Part shown: positions 15,455-25,800 of the stretch, piece after piece
Layout: each line of letters starts with the position of its first letter
How positions within the stretch are numbered: position 1 is the first letter of the stretch
Assembly (NCBI RefSeq): GCF_020103695.1
Contig: NZ_JAHXBF010000045.1
Span: 1 to 64,000 of the forward strand
From: Hyalangium versicolor
GTDB taxonomy: Bacteria > Myxococcota > Myxococcia > Myxococcales > Myxococcaceae
Direction: 5' to 3'
Length of the DNA stretch: 64,000 nucleotides
Notes under the pieces: generated by a model
What the model was told of the DNA's origin: nothing
Databases searched by the model: none
The model's input: the letters and a program-made list of their open reading frames with translations, nothing else
Translations under genes and position numbers: made by a program

Positions 15455-17257
15455 TCAGTTGCCCTTCCACAGCCCATGACGGCGGGCCCGGCGCCCCAGG
15501 GTGACTGGATCCATGCCCAGTGCCACCGCCGCGCGCCGCAGCACGCCGCCGTGCTGCTCCAGTGCCTCGCGGATGATGTCCCGCTCCACCAGCTCCATCC
15601 GCGCCTTCAGCGAGCCTCCCATCACCGGGCTCCCCGGCCGCGCGCCCACCAGCGTCGGAGGCAGCAACCGGCGCGTCACCAGTTCTCCCGGCTGGGACAG
15701 CAGCACCGCGCGCTCCATCACGTTGCGCAGCTCGCGCGCATTGCCCGGCCACGCGTACGACAGCAGCGTCTCCTCCGCGTCCGCCGCGAGCCCGCTCGCC
15801 GAGCGCTTCAACGCCCGGTTGAACAGCTCCAGGAAGTGCCGTGCCAGCGAGAGCACGTCCTCGGGACGCTCGCGCATCGGGGGCAAGTCAATCGTGAAGC
15901 TGTTGAGCCGGTAGAACAGGTCCGCTCGGAAGCGGCCCGCGCGCACCTCCTGGGCCAAATCCCTGTTGCTCGCCGCCACCACGCGCACGTCCACGTGCCG
16001 CACCTGCGTGCCGCCCACCGGCCTCACATCTCCGCCCTCCAGCACGCGCAGCAGCTTGATCTGGAGGTTGGGCGTCGTGTTCTCGATTTCGTCCAGGAAG
16101 ATGGTGCCGCCGTCGGCCAGCACGAACAGGCCCGGGTGGTCCGCCACCGCGCCGGTGAAGGCGCCCTTCACGTGGCCGAACAGCTCGCTCTCCAGCAGCG
16201 TCTCCGTCAGCGCGCCGCAGTCCTGCACCACCAGCGGCACGTCTCCGCGCCCGCTCATCCGGTGGATGATGCGCGCCAGCACTTCCTTGCCCGTTCCCGT
16301 CTCGCCCTGTAGCAGCACCGCGACCCGGTGGGGCGCCGCCACGCGCACCAGCTCCATCACCCGCTGCATCGCCGGACTCAAGAAGCCAGGCCCATCTCCG
16401 TCCGCCTGTGTCGGAGCGCCCGCGGGCCCGCTCATCAACGCGCGTTCGCGCAGCAGGTTGCGCTCCAGCTCCAAGCCCATGCGCCGCTGCTCGGTGCGCA
16501 CGCCATGTTCGCGCCCCGCGTCCAGCACCGCCTGCCGTATCTCCGCCACCTCGGGCACGGGTCCCAGTGCTCGGAAGATGCTGCCCGAGTTGAACAGTCC
16601 AACGAGCCGCTCCGGCGTCGCGGGCGCGCAGCAGACGATGCGCGCCGCCATGTCACTGGGCGGCGCCGCCCCCGTGGCATCCACCTCCTCCATGCGCCGC
16701 GCCGTCAACTGCTCCACCAACGACAGCGCCTCCACCTCGTCCCCCCCCGCGACGATGAGCACCGCCACGTCTCCGCGCGCCAGCAGCGTGTGGATCTCCG
16801 CCGCCGACTGCGCGAAGCCCAGCCGCGCGTGCCCATCCAACGCCGTGCGGATGGTGCGCGCCTGCGGCTCCGTCGCATACGCCACCGCCACATGCAGCGC
16901 GCTCTCCAGCAGGTAGCGCGCCAGTGTCACCCGGTCCGAGCCCTCGAAGGCCTGGAACACCACGCCCAGCGCCGTCACCGTGCCGCCCTCGGCGCCCTCC
17001 GTGTCGTGCCGCCACCGCACCTCGCCCCGCACCCGGATGCGCGCGTGCGAGTCCGGCAGCGAGAACGCCATCTCGATTTCCTGCCCCTCGCGAGGCCCCT
17101 CCTCCGCCCCTTCCCGCGGCGTGGCCACCAGACCGATGCCCGTCTCGCTGATGTTGACCGACCAGCACCCATGTAATGCCGGCTGCGTCACCACCTGGAC
17201 GTACAGGGGCTTGCGTGGGCTGCGATCGATAAAGGCGAGGTCGCGGGTTCGCTTCAT
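15455..17257 (-). CDS. PilZ-containing sigma54-dependent transcriptional activator
   Basis: A 600-residue enhancer-binding protein. Residues 5-118 are a PilZ domain, recognisable by R12xxR15 and NISETG (N/DxSxxG), the elements that bind cyclic-di-GMP. Residues 125-245 look like a degenerate receiver-type module without clear phosphoacceptor aspartates. Residues 290-525 are the AAA+ domain with Walker A GETGTGKE (318-325), GAFTGA for sigma54 contact (365-370), Walker B LADGGTIFLDEIE and the arginine-finger region. A Fis-type HTH follows at the end. This suggests direct c-di-GMP control of a sigma54 regulon (inference). The ATG at 17257 is preferred to an in-frame TTG seven codons earlier. The R motif is RxxR and not the usual RxxxR, so binding needs checking. 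Confidence 0.88.
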   Translation of the reverse strand: MKRTRDLAFIDRSPRKPLYVQVVTQPALHGCWSVNISETGIGLVATPREGAEEGPREGQEIEMAFSLPDSHARIRVRGEVRWRHDTEGAEGGTVTALGVVFQAFEGSDRVTLARYLLESALHVAVAYATEPQARTIRTALDGHARLGFAQSAAEIHTLLARGDVAVLIVAGGDEVEALSLVEQLTARRMEEVDATGAAPPSDMAARIVCCAPATPERLVGLFNSGSIFRALGPVPEVAEIRQAVLDAGREHGVRTEQRRMGLELERNLLRERALMSGPAGAPTQADGDGPGFLSPAMQRVMELVRVAAPHRVAVLLQGETGTGKEVLARIIHRMSGRGDVPLVVQDCGALTETLLESELFGHVKGAFTGAVADHPGLFVLADGGTIFLDEIENTTPNLQIKLLRVLEGGDVRPVGGTQVRHVDVRVVAASNRDLAQEVRAGRFRADLFYRLNSFTIDLPPMRERPEDVLSLARHFLELFNRALKRSASGLAADAEETLLSYAWPGNARELRNVMERAVLLSQPGELVTRRLLPPTLVGARPGSPVMGGSLKARMELVERDIIREALEQHGGVLRRAAVALGMDPVTLGRRARRHGLWKGN

Positions 17258-17483
17258 ACGTGAATCTTCATGCTTCAAGAATGAAGTATGGGCTCAGCCC
17301 ATTGAAATTTCACGCCTCGACTGCGGCATTTATGGCAAGGAGGCTTCAGCCCTGAAATGAGGCCTCGGCCGTAAGTCCTTGGTTTCTGGGCACCTGGTGT
17401 CTGGCCTGGATCCTGCTCATGTGTTTTCCCGGCAGCGGTCTGCGGCCCTGCTCCACCAGGTCTTCACCAGGACGTCTCCTTCC

Positions 17484-18107
17484 ATGCACGTACAACCCGA
17501 GTCAATACAACCCGTACTTGACCTGGACGTGGAGCGACAGCTCCGACACCGAATGGCCATGGCCGGCCCCACGGATACGGCACGCGGGATTTTCTTCAAC
17601 GGGGCGCTCGAGGTCGCTCGAGCATTCGGTGGGGGCGAGACCGCAGACCGCTGCCAGCAAATCATTGGAGAGAAGCGCTTCATCGACTTCTTCAACTATC
17701 CCGTGGCGGACCTGCTGCGGATGACGCTCGAGGTGGTGCGGACGGTCGGGCCGCACGCGGGTGGGGGCGCCGGGGTGCTCCGGCGCATGGGGGCTCAAGC
17801 CGCGCGAGACTTTCTCGCCTCGGCCCCTGGCAAGACGATGATGCTGCTGGCCAGTGGCAGCCCCCGCAGGTTGCTCAACCAGTTCCCCACCAGCTACCGC
17901 ACCGCGGTCAGCTTCGGCGAGCGTCGGGTGGTGTGGTCAGCCGGAGAGCGCTCGGGTCTCTTCATCGCACAGCGAGACTTCACCCCGCCCGCCTACACCA
18001 AGGGCCTTCTGCAAGGCGTCCTGGAGGTAGCGGGGGCTCGCAATGTGAATGTCAGTGGGCGTCCCACAGGGATGCTCGATAGTGAATACGAGATTTCCTG
18101 GGATTGA
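17484..18107 (+). CDS. DUF2378 (TIGR02265) family protein
   Basis: A 207-residue cytoplasmic protein of the myxobacterial paralogous family TIGR02265/DUF2378. Family hallmarks are GIFFNGALEVAR near residue 36, the RFIDFFNYPVADLL block, a central region with two Gly-rich turns, and a C-terminal GVLEVAG...DSEYEISWD. Members occur in many copies in Myxococcales and their biochemical role is not established. The ATG at 17484 has AGGA about 12 nt upstream, and the longer frame upstream lacks conservation. It is transcribed divergently from the PilZ-sigma54 regulator. Confidence 0.8.
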   Translation: MHVQPESIQPVLDLDVERQLRHRMAMAGPTDTARGIFFNGALEVARAFGGGETADRCQQIIGEKRFIDFFNYPVADLLRMTLEVVRTVGPHAGGGAGVLRRMGAQAARDFLASAPGKTMMLLASGSPRRLLNQFPTSYRTAVSFGERRVVWSAGERSGLFIAQRDFTPPAYTKGLLQGVLEVAGARNVNVSGRPTGMLDSEYEISWD

Positions 18108-18309
18108 TATGTCGGGCCCGCTCGTTCGATCCGAACAGCGCAGCCCCGACCAACAGAGGAAGAGCCCGGGGCAGCAGAGCGTGTTCCACCGAGCAGACGG
18201 GCAATCGTCACAAGTGGTGGGGCGTCAGCAGGATTGAGCCGGCCTCGTTGATTCGGGGGGAGAGGACGGCTCCAGAGAAATCCCCCGGGGGATGAGAGAG
18301 GAAACGAAG

Positions 18310-18537
18310 ATGCGGCTCGACAACGCGACAGTGCAGAGCGGGAGCGACGCTTCCCTGGTGATGCCGCGTACGTGTGTATGTGAGCCCCGCTCGAATGAGG
18401 CGCCGCGTGTGACACAGCCGGGGGTTGAGCCCCTCTGTTCGCAGTGCGGTGGGACGCGCGTGCAGCCTCCCGCGTCCCCGCGTCCCGAGCGCCCCGAGCG
18501 GCGCAAGCTGCAGGACTTCCTGGGCGGCTTCGTCTGA
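18310..18537 (+). CDS. Small Cys-rich hypothetical protein
   Basis: A 75-residue predicted protein with a possible zinc site (CVC ... CSQCGG) and a Pro/Arg-rich region ending in RKLQDFLGGFV. GAGGAAA sits 6-7 nt before the ATG and an intrinsic-type terminator lies 40 nt after the stop, both in favour of a real gene. I recognise no family and codon bias alone cannot settle it. Confidence 0.5.
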   Translation: MRLDNATVQSGSDASLVMPRTCVCEPRSNEAPRVTQPGVEPLCSQCGGTRVQPPASPRPERPERRKLQDFLGGFV

Positions 18538-18575
18538 GGCGCCCGCCTTCCTCTTCTTGAGAATTTGTGAGTCTG

Positions 18576-18638
18576 GATGACGGGTCCGCTCCCCTTGGCG
18601 GAGGATTGGGGTGGGGGGCGAGCCCGTCATCTTCTTTT
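18576..18638 (+). terminator. Terminator between small ORF and oxyR
   Basis: Perfect 9-bp arms GATGACGGG (18576-18584) and CCCGTCATC (18623-18631) enclose a 38-nt region that itself can fold (TCCGC/GCGGA), followed by TTCTTTTT. It lies between convergent genes and may also stop oxyR transcription from the other side. Confidence 0.75.
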
Positions 18639-18644
18639 TGGGGC

Positions 18645-19556
18645 CTAGGCCTTCGGGTACGCGGAGCGAACCGTCGCGGCCACCTGCCGCAGCGCCGTCT
18701 GGAGCGAGGAGCGCTTGCGCCATATCAGCGCCAGAGTTCGCTTGGGCACCGGGGCCGCCAGAGGCCGTACCTGAAGCTTGCTGCGGCTCACCTCCGTGGG
18801 GACGGCCAGGCGCGGCAGCAGGGTGACGCCCGCTCCGGCGGCGATCATCTGCGTCAGCGTGGACAGGCTGGTGGCGCGGAACTCCAGCTCGTGCGCGCGA
18901 GCCTTGGAGCAGAAGGCCAGCGCCTGTTCGCGGAAGCAGTGGCCCTCGTCCAGCAGGAGCACGTCCGCGCCCTGGAGTTCCGAGTGAGGTGCCTCGGACT
19001 TGCGCGCGCCCAGCGGGTGCCCGGGAGCCATGGCCAGGACGAAGGGATCCTCGGCGATGACTTCGTGCTCCACGTCCCCGAGCTCCGCCTCCAGCGCCAC
19101 CAGCGCGGCATCCAGGGACCCGGTGCCGAGCGCGTGCACGAGCGTCTCCGTCTTGTCCTCCACCCACAGCAGCGTCAGGCGCGGGAAGGCCTTGCGCAGG
19201 GCCGGAGCGATCGTCGGCAGCAGGTAGGGCGAGACGGTGGGGATGACGCCCAGGCGCAGGGTGCCGCTGAGCGGATCACTCGCACGCCGGGCCGCCTCGG
19301 TGAGATCATCGGCCTCCACCAGGAGCTGACGCGCACGCTCCACCAGCTCCTTGCCCGCCTGGGTCAGCAGCACACGCCGGCGATCTCGCTCGAAGATGCG
19401 CACCCCGAGCGCTTCCTCCAACTGCGCCAGCTGCGCGCTGAGGGACGGCTGGGAGACGTGACACAGCGCGGCGGCTTTCCGGAAGCTCAGCGCATCCGCC
19501 ACGGCCACCACGTACTGCAGCTGCCGGAGCGTGAAGGGGTGTGGAGCCCACATCAT
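18645..19556 (-). CDS. oxyR: OxyR-type LysR family peroxide regulator
   Basis: A 303-residue LysR-type regulator. The N-terminal winged HTH (residues 8-66) contains TLRQLQYVVAVADALSFRKAA and VSQPSLSAQLAQLEE. The C-terminal domain carries GHCFREQALAFC with C207 and C216, the C-x8-C pair equivalent to Cys199/Cys208 of E. coli OxyR, which forms a disulfide on peroxide exposure. No katG or ahp gene is adjacent, so its targets lie elsewhere. A perfect 12-bp inverted repeat sits 58 bp upstream of the start and could be its own operator. Confidence 0.92.
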   Translation of the reverse strand: MMWAPHPFTLRQLQYVVAVADALSFRKAAALCHVSQPSLSAQLAQLEEALGVRIFERDRRRVLLTQAGKELVERARQLLVEADDLTEAARRASDPLSGTLRLGVIPTVSPYLLPTIAPALRKAFPRLTLLWVEDKTETLVHALGTGSLDAALVALEAELGDVEHEVIAEDPFVLAMAPGHPLGARKSEAPHSELQGADVLLLDEGHCFREQALAFCSKARAHELEFRATSLSTLTQMIAAGAGVTLLPRLAVPTEVSRSKLQVRPLAAPVPKRTLALIWRKRSSLQTALRQVAATVRSAYPKA

Positions 19557-19613
19557 TGGCGCACGCTATCACCGTGTTGCGCAACCCTTCCAACTTCCAG
19601 GGGTTTTGGCCTC

Positions 19614-19649
19614 GCTGACACGTCACTCCGAGTTCGATGACGTGTCAGC
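19614..19649. promoter_or_regulatory. Perfect 12-bp inverted repeat upstream of oxyR
   Basis: GCTGACACGTCA (19614-19625) and TGACGTGTCAGC (19638-19649) are exact inverted repeats separated by 12 nt. Centre-to-centre spacing is 24 nt, just over two helical turns, which would suit a dimeric or tetrameric regulator such as a LysR protein. It lies in the 319-bp divergent gap between oxyR and the giant surface gene. The alternative reading is a hairpin. Confidence 0.55.
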
Positions 19650-19771
19650 CGCCGCCTGGCACCGCTCTGTTGATCCATCTCCCCGAGCAAACCAGGCCTC
19701 GAGCCCCCTGGTACAGGCGCTGCAATGGTGGCCTGCGGGCACGGCGTTTCGCGGCCTTTGAGTGACCGATT

Positions 19772-19799
19772 TTGAAACTCCCTCAAGTTTGATTAAAAT
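19772..19799 (+). promoter_or_regulatory. Sigma70-like promoter for the giant surface-protein gene
   Basis: TTGAAA (19772-19777) and TAAAAT (19794-19799) are separated by 16 bp inside an island that is strikingly A/T-rich for this window. The predicted transcript would have a leader of about 70 nt before the ATG at 19876, which lacks a strong Shine-Dalgarno. Confidence 0.6.
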
Positions 19800-19875
19800 A
19801 TTTCACCATCACTGATACAGGGGAATTCCGCGTGCCCTGGGGCCCTCCGGCTCCGGGCACCGGTGCAAATCGACC

Positions 19876-22800
19876 ATGGGTTACTCCAGATTGTTGGGCG
19901 CCTCGAGGTGGGCTCTGCCTGCCTTGGGGGTGCTGATCGCTGCGTGCTCCACGGAGCCGGCTCCGGCGGCGGGGGCCGTTCCTGCCTCCGACGCCTCCGA
20001 GCCCGTGGCCGTGGCGAGCTCCGCGCTGGTGGGCGTGGATGGCAACTACACCGTCACCACGGCGGGCGAGGTGCTCAACCGGTACGCGCCACTGCGAGCG
20101 GACGTGGCGGCGGGCGCCACCAGCTTCCAGGTGGACAACCTGGCCAACCTGGACATCGCGGCGACGCAGTTCGGCGCGCTCACGGTGGGTGATCTGCTGA
20201 TGATCATCCAGATGCAGGGCGCCACCATCAACACCACCGACACGGCGAACTACGGCGCGGTGACGGCGCTCAACAGCGCGGGACTCTACGAGCTGGTGAC
20301 GGTGGCCTCCATCACCGCGGGCGGAGGAGGGCGAGGCACCATCGGCATCAACACCACGAGCTGCAGCGGGTTGCGCAACAGCTACACGGTGGCTGGGCAC
20401 ACGCAGGTGGTGCGCGTGCCGCAGCTGGCCAGCCTCACCGTCAACGCCGGGGCGAGCATCGCGGCCACGCCGTGGGATGGCTCGGTGGGCGGCGTCGTGG
20501 CGCTGCAGGTGCAGAACACGCTGACGCTCAACGGCAGCCTGAGCGCGGCCTCAGCGGGCTTCCGGGGTGGCGTGGTGGAGCAGAACACGAGCTTTGCAGC
20601 CACCACCTACCGCTCCACGGATTCCACCCTGGGCGCGGAGAAGGGCGAGGGCATCGCCGGCTCGGCGACGGAGTACGCCGTCCTCAATGGCCAGTATGGC
20701 CGAGGCGCTCCGGCCAACGGCGGTGGCGGCGGTGACGGGCACAATGCGGGCGGTGGCGGCGGCGCCAACGGGAACAACGGCGGCACGTGGACGGGTCAGG
20801 GCATCATGACGGGCACCTTCGGGGGCCAGGATCCGTGGAGGCTGGACCCGGGCTACATCAGCAATGGCAACGCGAGGACGACCTCCTCGGGAGGCGGACG
20901 TGGCGGATATACGTACTCGGCCAACGACCAGAACGCGGTGACGGTGGGGCCGGGAGATACGAGCTGGGGCGGTGACAGCCGCTACGCGGTGGGAGGGTTC
21001 GGCGGGCGGCCCGTGGCCAATGATCCGGGCACGCGGCTGTTCCTGGGCGGCGGCGGCGGCGCGGGTGACAGCAACAACAACACCGGTGGCGCGGGCGGGC
21101 GCGGTGGCGGCCTGGTGTGGGTGGTGGCGGATGCGGTAACGGGCTCGGGCAGCATCACGGCCAACGGGCAGAACGGTACTGATACGACTGGCGCGGGGAA
21201 TGACGCGCCAGGCGGTGGCGGCGCGGGCGGTACAGTGGTGGTGGCGGCGCGGGCGCTGGGCGGCGTCACCCTCACCGCGAGCGGTGGCCGAGGCGGCAAC
21301 CAGAACATCACCGGGAACGAGGCAGAGGGGCCCGGCGGTGGTGGCGGTGGTGGCTACATCGCGGTGTCGGGCGGGACGGTGACGCGCACCGTGACAGGCG
21401 GCGCGGGAGGGAAGACCACCTCGGCCGCGGTGACCGAGTTCACGCAGAATGGCGCCACGGATGCGGCCCCGGGCCAGCTGGGAGCGGCGGTGGCGGCGCT
21501 GCCGCTGTGCCTGCCTTCGGACCTGGGCATCACGGTGACGGATGGCGTGACGAGCATCATTCCGGGCAACACGGTGACGTACACGATTACCGTCACCAAC
21601 AACGGGCCCAACGCGGTGACGGGCGCGTCGGTGACGGACACGTTCCCGGCGGCGTTGACGGGGGTCGGCTGGACGTGCGCTCCCGCGGCGGCCTGCACGA
21701 CGACGAGCGGCACGGGCAACATCGCCGGAGCGCTGCTCTCGCTGGCGAATGGGGCCTCGGCGACCTTCACGGTGACGGCCACGGTGAACCAAGCGGCGAC
21801 GGGGACGTTGGCCAACACGGCCACGGTGACGTCTCCCGCGAGCAACACGGATCCCACCACTGCGAACAATTCGGCCACGGACACGGACACGCTGACGCCG
21901 CGCGCGGATCTCTCGGTGGCGCTCTCGGACTCGCCGGACCCGGTGAATGGGAACGGGACGCTCACCTATACGCTCGACGTCAACAACTTGGGGCCGAGCA
22001 CAGCAACCTCCGTTACGGCGACCCTGAACCTGCCGGCGGGGACGACGTTCGTCAGTGCCTCGGGAACGGGCTGGACGTGCAGCCAGGCGGCGGGCGTGGT
22101 GACGTGCACTCGCGCCTCGGCGGCTTCAGGAGCCGCGCCCGCCATCACCGTGCAGGTGACGGTGCCGAACAGCAATACGACGCTGACGGCGACGGCTTCG
22201 GTGAGCACGTCGACGACGGATCCCGTGACGGGTAACAACACGGCCTCGCAGAGCACCACCGTCAACCGGGTCAACAACCCGCCGACGGCAGTGAATGACA
22301 CGGCAACGGTGGCTGAGGACAGCAGCGCGACGGTGATCAACGTGCTGGCCAACGACTCGACTGCACCGGACACCGGCGAGACGCTGAGCATCACCGGGGT
22401 GACCCAGCCGGCCAACGGCACGGTGACCTTTACGGCGACCAGCGTCAGCTTCACGCCAGCCGCCGACTTCAACGGCACCACGACGTTCACGTACACCATC
22501 TCCGATGGCTTCGGTGGGACGGCCACTGCCACGGTGACGGTGACGGTGACGCCGGTGAATGATCCACCGACAGCGGTGAATGACACGGCGACGGTGGCTG
22601 AGGACAGCAGTGCGACGGTGATCAACGTGTTGGCCAACGACTCCACGGCGCCGGACACGGGCGAGACACTGACCATTACGGGAGTGACTCAGCCGGCCAA
22701 CGGCACGGTGACCTTCACGGCCTCCAACGTCAGCTTCACGCCAGCGGCCAACTTCAATGGCACCACGACGTTCACGTACACCATCTCGGATGGCAAGGGC

Positions 22801-25800
22801 GGCACTGCCACCGCGACGGTGACGGTGACAGTCACTCCGGTGAACGATCCCCCCACGGGCGTGACCGACACCTACTCCGTGAACGAGAACAGTGGCGCCA
22901 CCACGTTCAACGTGCTGGCCAACGACTCGAGCGCCCCTGACACGGGCGAGACGCTCACCGTGGCCTCGGTGACGCAGCCGGCCAGCGGCGGCTCGGTGTC
23001 GGTGGCTCCAGGGGGCACGGGGGTGGTGTTCACGCCAGCGCCCGGCTTCTCGGGCGCGGTGACGTTCACGTACACGGTGTCCGACGGCAACGGAGGCACC
23101 ACCGTCGTCACGGTGACGGTGAATGTGCTCGCCGTGAACAAGCCGCCCACAGCCAACAACGACACGCTGACGGTGGCCGAGGACAGCGGCCCCACGGTGG
23201 TGGACGTGCTGGCCAACGACTCCACGGCGCCAGATACCGGCGAGACGCTCACGGTGACGGCCGTCACGCAGCCGGCCAACGGCACGGTGACGCTGAGCGG
23301 CGACGTGGTGAGCTACCAGCCCAACGCCAACTTCCACGGTACCGACACCTTCACGTACACCATCTCGGACGGCAACGGCGGTACGGCCACGGGCACCGTC
23401 ACGGTGACGGTGACCTCTGTCAACGATACGCCCGACGCGGTGGATGACGCGGTGACGGTGAACGAGGATAGCGGGCCCACGGTGATCACCGTGCTGGCCA
23501 ACGACACCACGGCCCCGGACACCGGCGAGACACTCACGGTGACAGGAGTGACGCAGCCGACCAGCGGCGGCACGGTGACGCAGAGCGGGAACACGGTCAC
23601 CTTCACTCCGGCTCCGGACTTCAATGGCACGGTGACGTTCACGTACACGGTCTCCGACGGCAACGGAGGCACGGATACGGCCACGGTGACCGTGACGGTG
23701 ACGCCCGTGAACGATCCGCCCACGGGAGTGGCCGACACCTTCACCGTGATCTCGAACAGCGGGCCCACGACGCTGGATGTGCTGGCCAACGACTCCACGG
23801 CGCCGGATATCAACGAGACGCTCACGGTGACGGCAGTGAGCCAGCCGGCCAACGGCACGGTGACGCTGAGTGGCGGAGTAGTGAGCTACCAGCCCAACGC
23901 GGGCTTCAGCGGCACCGACACCTTCACGTACACGGTGTCCGACGGCAACGGAGGGACCACCACCGTCACGGTGACAATGAATGTGGTGGCGGTGAACAGC
24001 CCGCCCAATGCCAACGACGATGTTCTCTCGGTGACCGAGGACAGCGGGCCCACGGTGGTCGACGTGCTGGCCAACGACTCCACGGCGCCGGACACGGGCG
24101 AGACGCTCACAGTGACTGCCGTCACGCAGCCGACCAGCGGCGGCACGGTGACGCAGAGCGGGAACACGGTCACCTTCACTCCAGCACCGGACTTCAATGG
24201 CACGGTGACGTTCACGTACACGGTCTCCGACGGCAACGGAGGCACGGATACGGCCACGGTGACCGTAACGGTGACGGCGGTGAATGATCCGCCCAAGGCC
24301 GTGGCTGACACGTTCTCGGTCCCTGTCGACAGCGGCCCCACGACGCTGCCTGTGCTGGCCAACGACTCCAGCGCTCCCGAGTCGGGTGAGACGCTCACCG
24401 TGACGGAAGTCACCCAGCCGGCCAGTGGCGGCACGGTCACGGTGGCGGCCGACGGCTCGGGTGTGGTGTTCACGCCGGAGCCTGGCTTCATGGGCACAGA
24501 GACGTTCACGTACACGGTGTCCGACGGCAACGGAGGCACCGCCACCGCGACCGTCACCGTGAACGTGGGCACCGTCGACTCGGATAACGACGGCCTCACC
24601 GACTCCGAAGAGCAGGTTCTGGGCACCGACCCGAACAACCCCGACACGGACGGTGACGGCCTGAATGACGGGCTCGAAGTCTCGACCGGCACGGATCCGC
24701 TCGACGACGACACGGATGACGACGGCCTGCTCGATGGAACAGAGGACCTCAACCACAACGGCACCGTCGATGACGGCGAGACGGATCCCCGCTCCTTCGA
24801 CACGGACGGTGACGGCCTGAGCGATGGTCTCGAGCTGGGCCTGTCCGAGCCCGAGGGCCAGAACACGGACATGTCCATCTTCACGCCGGACCAGGACCCG
24901 TCCACCACCACCGATCCGCGCAACAAGGACACAGACGGTGACACCCTCACGGATGGCCAGGAGGACGCCGACCACAACGGCCAGCTGGGCGACTCGGAGA
25001 CGGATCCAGCCGATCCCGACACCGACCATGGCGGCCTGAATGACGGTGAGGAGGTCGCCGCTGGCAGCGATCCTCGCACCTACGGGGATGACCTGGTCGT
25101 CGCGGGCCGCGGTTGCGCCTCCACTGGCGCGGGAACGTTGCTGCCCCTGGTGCTCCTGCTCGCCGTGCCGATGCTCCGCCGCCGCCACGCCCTCCGCGTC
25201 TCGGGGAAGGCGTGGGGACTGATGGCCCTGCTGGCCGCCGTTTTCCTCTCGGCACCCGCCCAGGCCCAGTCCGCCGCCGCGCCCTCCCAGGGCATCGACG
25301 TGCAGCAGTACAAGCCGGGCCCAGGCTGGAAGGACGTGCTCGACGTACACAGCGCCCAGGTGGGACGGCACCTGGGTTGGAACCTCGGCCTGTCCTTCAA
25401 CTACGCCAAGGATCCGCTCAACTTCCTCCGGCCCCGCTCCGACGACTTCGTCTACGAGATCGTCAAGAACCAGTTCACCTTCGACTTGATGGGCGCCATC
25501 TCCCTCTTCGATCGACTCGAGATCGGCGTGGCGTTGCCCATCACCTCGCAGGGCTCGGCCTCCACCGCCTCCGTGTCGCCCCTCCTCTCCGAGGGCGTGG
25601 ATGCCACCGGCGTGGGAGACCTACGCGTAGTGCCCAAGCTGCGCCTGTTCTCCACGGACGGTGGGTTGCACCTGGGCCTCGCGGTCCCGGTGCTCCTGCC
25701 CACCTCGGGCGGCAAGGAGTTCCTCGGACGCAGCAGCCTCGCCGCCTTCCCTCGACTGCTCGGTGAGTGGACCAGTGACGGCGGCGTGCGCGTGCTCGCC

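Noticed and set aside
22126..25371. A 1081-codon open frame on the minus strand opposite the cadherin-like repeats
   Set aside because: It is the antisense shadow of highly repetitive GC-rich codons; it has no start context, is Arg/His/Val-biased and matches no family.
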